Assembly (NCBI GenBank): GCA_015256455.1
Contig: JABZMB010000059.1
Span: forward strand, 1-7,707
DNA: 7,707 bases
From: Solobacterium sp.
GTDB lineage: Bacteria > Bacillota_I > Bacilli_A > Erysipelotrichales > Erysipelotrichaceae
Direction of reading: 5' to 3'
A program made the position numbers and the translations under genes. Under the pieces are notes generated by a model. It saw only the letters and a program-made list of their open reading frames with translations, had not been told where the DNA came from and did not search any database. Positions 5,030 to 7,707 of the stretch are shown piece after piece (the first letter of the stretch is position 1; every line of letters begins with the position of its first letter).

Positions 5030-6316
5030 ATGGATGAAAAAGGAGAAATGAAAAGTATGAAACAAACAGAAAGAATTGCTGGCTTTGTCTTGCTTGCAAT
5101 TACAATTTTGTTCGGCATGTTTGGATTGAGTTCCTCAATGCTGTATTTTAGATTAGCGATGGGTTGTATCTTAGGTTACGCTCTTGCTAGAGGCTTTATG
5201 GGATTTGCGGGAAGTGTAAACCGTGCCTATAAGGGTGGTTCTACAAAGTTAATGAGAACATTAATGTTTATGTTCTTCGTTTCCGCTGCAGTTAGTACAG
5301 CAGTATTATATAACGCAGACGTTTCCCAGTTTGACCTTTGGGTAAACCCTATTAACTTAGGTTTAATCTTAGGTGGACTTCTCTTCGGTTTCGGTATGGC
5401 TTTTGCGTCATGCTGTGCATCTGGTGTATTAACAGACTTAGTTGCTGCATTCCCAAGAGGTATCGTTACACTATTATTCTTCTGTATTGGTGTATTTGCT
5501 GGTTTCCCAATTCAGAATACAGCAAGTTGGGTACAGGATTCTTTGATCAAGTTTGGTGATAAGAATGGTGTATACTTCCCAGATCTATTCGGATTTGATG
5601 GTTTACAGGGCTACTTAGGTGCATTGATTCTAACTGGTATTCTTTGCTTAATCGTAGTGAAGTTAAGCTATCTCTACGAAAAGAAGAGAAAGGAAGCAGG
5701 AACTTACTTCGGTATCGGTAGCGAAACAGTACAGTTGGCTGCTGAAAAGAAGTCTTTAGATGAAACAGAACCAGTTTGTCCATGTAGTGAAGATGGATAT
5801 GAAAAGTACGTTTCTCGTCCTTGGAGCTTAAAGACATCTGTTCTTGTAATTTCTGCTGTATTTGTACTTCTCATGGGTGTTACTAAGGCTGGTTGGGGAG
5901 CAAGTACTCCTTACGGATTCTGGTTCGGTAAGTTGCTCATGTTATTCGGTGTTAAGGTAGAAACTATCGTTGAGTTTACAAAGGGAGCAGCTGGTCCTTA
6001 CCAAATGCCTTTCTTTGAGCATCCAATTAATGTACAGAACGTAGGTATCGTATTAGGTACATTTATCTACATGTTAACTTCAAATAACTTTATATCTTTC
6101 TGCAAGTCAAGTTGGAAGATGAGTCCAAAGCAAGCATTATTCTATGCAATCGGTGGATTTGCAATGGGCTTTGGTACAAGACTTTCTAACGGATGTAACG
6201 TAGGAGCTCTATATACTCCAATCGCAAACTTCTCATTATCAGGATGGATTTTCTTAATTGTCATGGTAACTGGTGGTGTTGTTGGAAATATCATTGCTAA
6301 AAAAGTTCGATTATAA
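5030..6316 (+). CDS. YeeE/YedE-family sulfur-compound transporter
   Basis: 428 residues from ATG 5030, chosen for AGGGGGG 12 bases upstream. ATG 5057, preceded by AAGGAG, is a real alternative giving 419 residues; the frame is also open to ATG 4970, which lacks a Shine-Dalgarno. It is a polytopic membrane protein with roughly nine or ten helices in two halves. The first half carries GFAGSVNRAY (58-67) and FGFGMAFASCCASG (119-132, Cys128/Cys129); the second carries GFGTRLSNGCNVGAL ending near residue 393 with Cys389. These paired Gly/Cys motifs define YeeE/YedE proteins; the thiosulfate importer TsuA relays its substrate along such cysteines, and YedE-type members are linked to selenium metabolism. 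The GCN version resembles YedE. A cytoplasmic-looking loop (about 215-275) holds a CPC pair (Cys250, Cys252). Phe is often TTC and codon choice looks more biased than in the next gene, suggesting good expression. Thiosulfate, sulfide-related or selenium substrates all remain possible. Confidence 0.85.
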   Translation: MDEKGEMKSMKQTERIAGFVLLAITILFGMFGLSSSMLYFRLAMGCILGYALARGFMGFAGSVNRAYKGGSTKLMRTLMFMFFVSAAVSTAVLYNADVSQFDLWVNPINLGLILGGLLFGFGMAFASCCASGVLTDLVAAFPRGIVTLLFFCIGVFAGFPIQNTASWVQDSLIKFGDKNGVYFPDLFGFDGLQGYLGALILTGILCLIVVKLSYLYEKKRKEAGTYFGIGSETVQLAAEKKSLDETEPVCPCSEDGYEKYVSRPWSLKTSVLVISAVFVLLMGVTKAGWGASTPYGFWFGKLLMLFGVKVETIVEFTKGAAGPYQMPFFEHPINVQNVGIVLGTFIYMLTSNNFISFCKSSWKMSPKQALFYAIGGFAMGFGTRLSNGCNVGALYTPIANFSLSGWIFLIVMVTGGVVGNIIAKKVRL

Positions 6317-6321
6317 AATCA

Positions 6322-7647
6322 ATGGATAAAAAATTAAGATATATTGATGTTCTTGGGTTAGTGATTGGAGCCATTATAGGCTGGGGCTCCTTTACGCTTC
6401 CAGGTACAAAGTTTTTAAGAGAAGCAGGTGTAATCAATACCTTTATAGGTCTTTTGATTGGTGGCGTTTTTATCATGGTAATACAGAATGGCTATCACAT
6501 CATGCTAGAGAATCATAGAGAAGATGGTGGAGAATTTACCTATGCTTTAAATCATCTAGGAACAGGACATGGCTTTGTAGTCGGTTGGTCCTTAAGTCTT
6601 TGTTATTTAAGCATGGTACCGCTGAATGCAGGAGCCTTTGTGCTACTGCTTCGTGAGATATTTGGAGCGAAGATGGACTTCTTCTATTTATATTCCATTT
6701 CAGGATATCCAATCTATCTAACAGATGTTCTTGTGATGTCTGCCGTCATTATCTTATTTGGTTACATCAATATTCAGGGATTAAAAATTAGCACGAAAGT
6801 GCAAAATGTCATGAGCATTCTTTTGGCTGTCATTGTATCAGGACTTCTAGTTTTGATGTTTATGAGAAGTGACTTACAAGCCTTCCATCAAAACTATGTG
6901 GATAACTACCACTTTTCGTTCAGTGAGATTTCAAAGATCATAGCGATAGCACCCTTCTTGTTTGTAGGGTTTGATGTAGTACCACAGGTTTCGGAAGAAC
7001 TTGGCTTTAAACCTGAAAAATCTACGTTACTCGTAGGGATTTCGGTATTGATTGGTATATTCATTTATGGAGCATTAAATACTATAGCTGGATTAGGCTT
7101 TTCACCTGAAGCAGCTATGAAAACGCATTGGGCTGTTGCGGATGCGGTGATTCAACACTTAGGTAAAGCTGGATTCTATATCATGTTAATTGCTTTGGCA
7201 GCTGCTGTGATTGGTGGAATCAATGGCTTTATGATTGCATCGAGTAAACTGGTTGCAAGTCTATCCGAAAGAAAACATCTTGGTCCAAAATACAGCATCA
7301 AGAATGATAAAGGTGTACAACCTTATGCAATTCTATTTGTCTGTGCAATTAGTTTGATTGGAGCCTTTGTTGGAAGACGTGTAATTATCTACATTGTAGA
7401 TATGGCAAGTGTTCTTGCGGCAGTAGCGTATATGTACGTCAGTTTCATCAGTATTTCTCTTGCGAAATCCAAAGTGGAAAAAGTACTGTGTATGCTTGGT
7501 TCGCTGATTTCAGCCGGTTTTATCGTGCTGTTAATGTTTCCAGGATCTCCCGCACAACTTTCAAAGGAAGCTTTCATTAGTCTAATCTTATGGACACTAT
7601 GTGGAGTTTTAGTATATCAATTTCGAAAAAGAAAGAATGTTTCGTAA
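6322..7647 (+). CDS. APC-superfamily amino acid permease
   Basis: 441 residues, a typical length, with about 12 hydrophobic segments. The first helix carries the broken-helix motif GAIIGWGSFTLPG (16-28), which in this superfamily binds the amino acid backbone. The sixth carries FLFVGFDVVPQVSEEL (about 212-227), the usual F-x-G-F-D...E signature. Together these assign it to the amino acid-polyamine-organocation family of inner-membrane transporters. The substrate cannot be read from sequence. The ATG is five bases after the YedE-like stop and no Shine-Dalgarno is visible before it, so translation probably depends on ribosomes finishing the upstream gene. Neighbouring a sulfur transporter makes a sulfur amino acid or a metabolically linked amine a reasonable guess only. 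No terminator follows in the window, so transcription may continue into the right-hand region. Confidence 0.88.
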   Translation: MDKKLRYIDVLGLVIGAIIGWGSFTLPGTKFLREAGVINTFIGLLIGGVFIMVIQNGYHIMLENHREDGGEFTYALNHLGTGHGFVVGWSLSLCYLSMVPLNAGAFVLLLREIFGAKMDFFYLYSISGYPIYLTDVLVMSAVIILFGYINIQGLKISTKVQNVMSILLAVIVSGLLVLMFMRSDLQAFHQNYVDNYHFSFSEISKIIAIAPFLFVGFDVVPQVSEELGFKPEKSTLLVGISVLIGIFIYGALNTIAGLGFSPEAAMKTHWAVADAVIQHLGKAGFYIMLIALAAAVIGGINGFMIASSKLVASLSERKHLGPKYSIKNDKGVQPYAILFVCAISLIGAFVGRRVIIYIVDMASVLAAVAYMYVSFISISLAKSKVEKVLCMLGSLISAGFIVLLMFPGSPAQLSKEAFISLILWTLCGVLVYQFRKRKNVS

Positions 7648-7664
7648 AGAAAAGGAGACCAACT

Positions 7665-7679
7665 ATGAACTGTCAATAA
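7665..7679 (+). other. Four-codon ORF (MNCQ, stop) behind a strong Shine-Dalgarno
   Basis: AAAAGGAG (7650-7657) sits seven bases before ATG 7665, an excellent initiation site 17 bases after the permease stop. The frame reads Met-Asn-Cys-Gln-TAA and then stays open (KYIELTEHD) to the window edge. It could be a short leader peptide, a gene start broken by a nonsense change, or a mis-sequenced base. The window is too short to decide. Confidence 0.35.
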
Positions 7680-7698
7680 AAATATATTGAATTGACAG
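7670..7698. repeat. Perfect 8-bp inverted repeat at the right edge
   Basis: CTGTCAAT (7670-7677) and ATTGACAG (7691-7698) are exact reverse complements around a 13-base AT-rich spacer. The right arm contains TTGACA (7692-7697), a perfect -35 hexamer whose -10 would fall outside the window. The element may be an operator, an RNA hairpin or part of a promoter. There is no T-tract, so it is not a terminator. Confidence 0.45.
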
Positions 7699-7707
7699 AG
7701 CATGACG

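Noticed and set aside
4885..5118. Minus-strand open frame of 77 codons
   Set aside because: Spans the promoter, leader and first helix of the YedE-like gene; hydrophobic only because it is antisense to AT-rich membrane-protein sequence.
5547..5837. Minus-strand open frame of 96 codons
   Set aside because: Fully inside the YedE-like gene, with Ser/Leu/His-rich antisense-type composition and no initiation signals.
7670..7698. Terminator for the YedE-like/APC operon, or an insertion-sequence end
   Set aside because: No T-tract follows the stem, and no transposase fragment or target-site duplication is visible in the available sequence.

Overview
The window is AT-rich, gene-dense DNA with Shine-Dalgarno-led genes, SpoVK/CbbX-type AAA+ and XpaC-like proteins, and short intergenic gaps with U-tailed hairpins. 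This points to a low-GC Gram-positive (Bacillota), possibly an Erysipelotrichia-like lineage; that placement is inferred from style and gene content, not from a marker gene. No tRNA, rRNA, CRISPR array, insertion sequence or phage module was seen, and no gene-free stretch exceeds 300 bases.

Layout. (1) Bases 1-222, minus strand: the first 74 codons of a chromate-transporter (CHR) family membrane protein, cut by the window edge. (2) A 136-base divergent intergenic region, then a two-gene plus-strand operon (359-3468) whose genes overlap by one base (TAATG). The first encodes a membrane-anchored protein with an XpaC-like C-terminal domain. The second encodes a 714-residue double AAA+ protein, in which a ClpB/ClpC-D2-like module that has lost every catalytic residue is fused to an intact SpoVK/CbbX-type ATPase. 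A hairpin terminator closes the operon. (3) A 236-base intergenic region rich in short repeats, then a surface protein (3705-4772) with an N-terminal membrane or lipid anchor, two Ig-like domains and a phage-tail-type lysozyme domain. Its predicted promoter places the transcription start on the A of the ATG, so the mRNA looks leaderless. A strong terminator follows. (4) A second transcription unit with a palindrome, an extended -10 promoter and a roughly 100-base structured leader. It carries a YeeE/YedE-family sulfur-compound transporter and, 5 bases later with no Shine-Dalgarno of its own, an APC-family amino acid permease. (5) At the right edge, an excellent Shine-Dalgarno leads into a four-codon ORF (MNCQ, stop) that overlaps one arm of a perfect inverted repeat.

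How the genes fit together. The XpaC-like/AAA+ pair is the most unusual content. It looks like a membrane-tethered remodelling machine, with one dead and one live AAA+ module on one chain, whose substrate is unknown. The lysozyme-like gene probably acts on the cell wall and has its own control region. The YedE-like/APC pair suggests coordinated uptake of a reduced sulfur (or selenium) compound and an amino acid. No gene in the window proves the substrate of either transporter.
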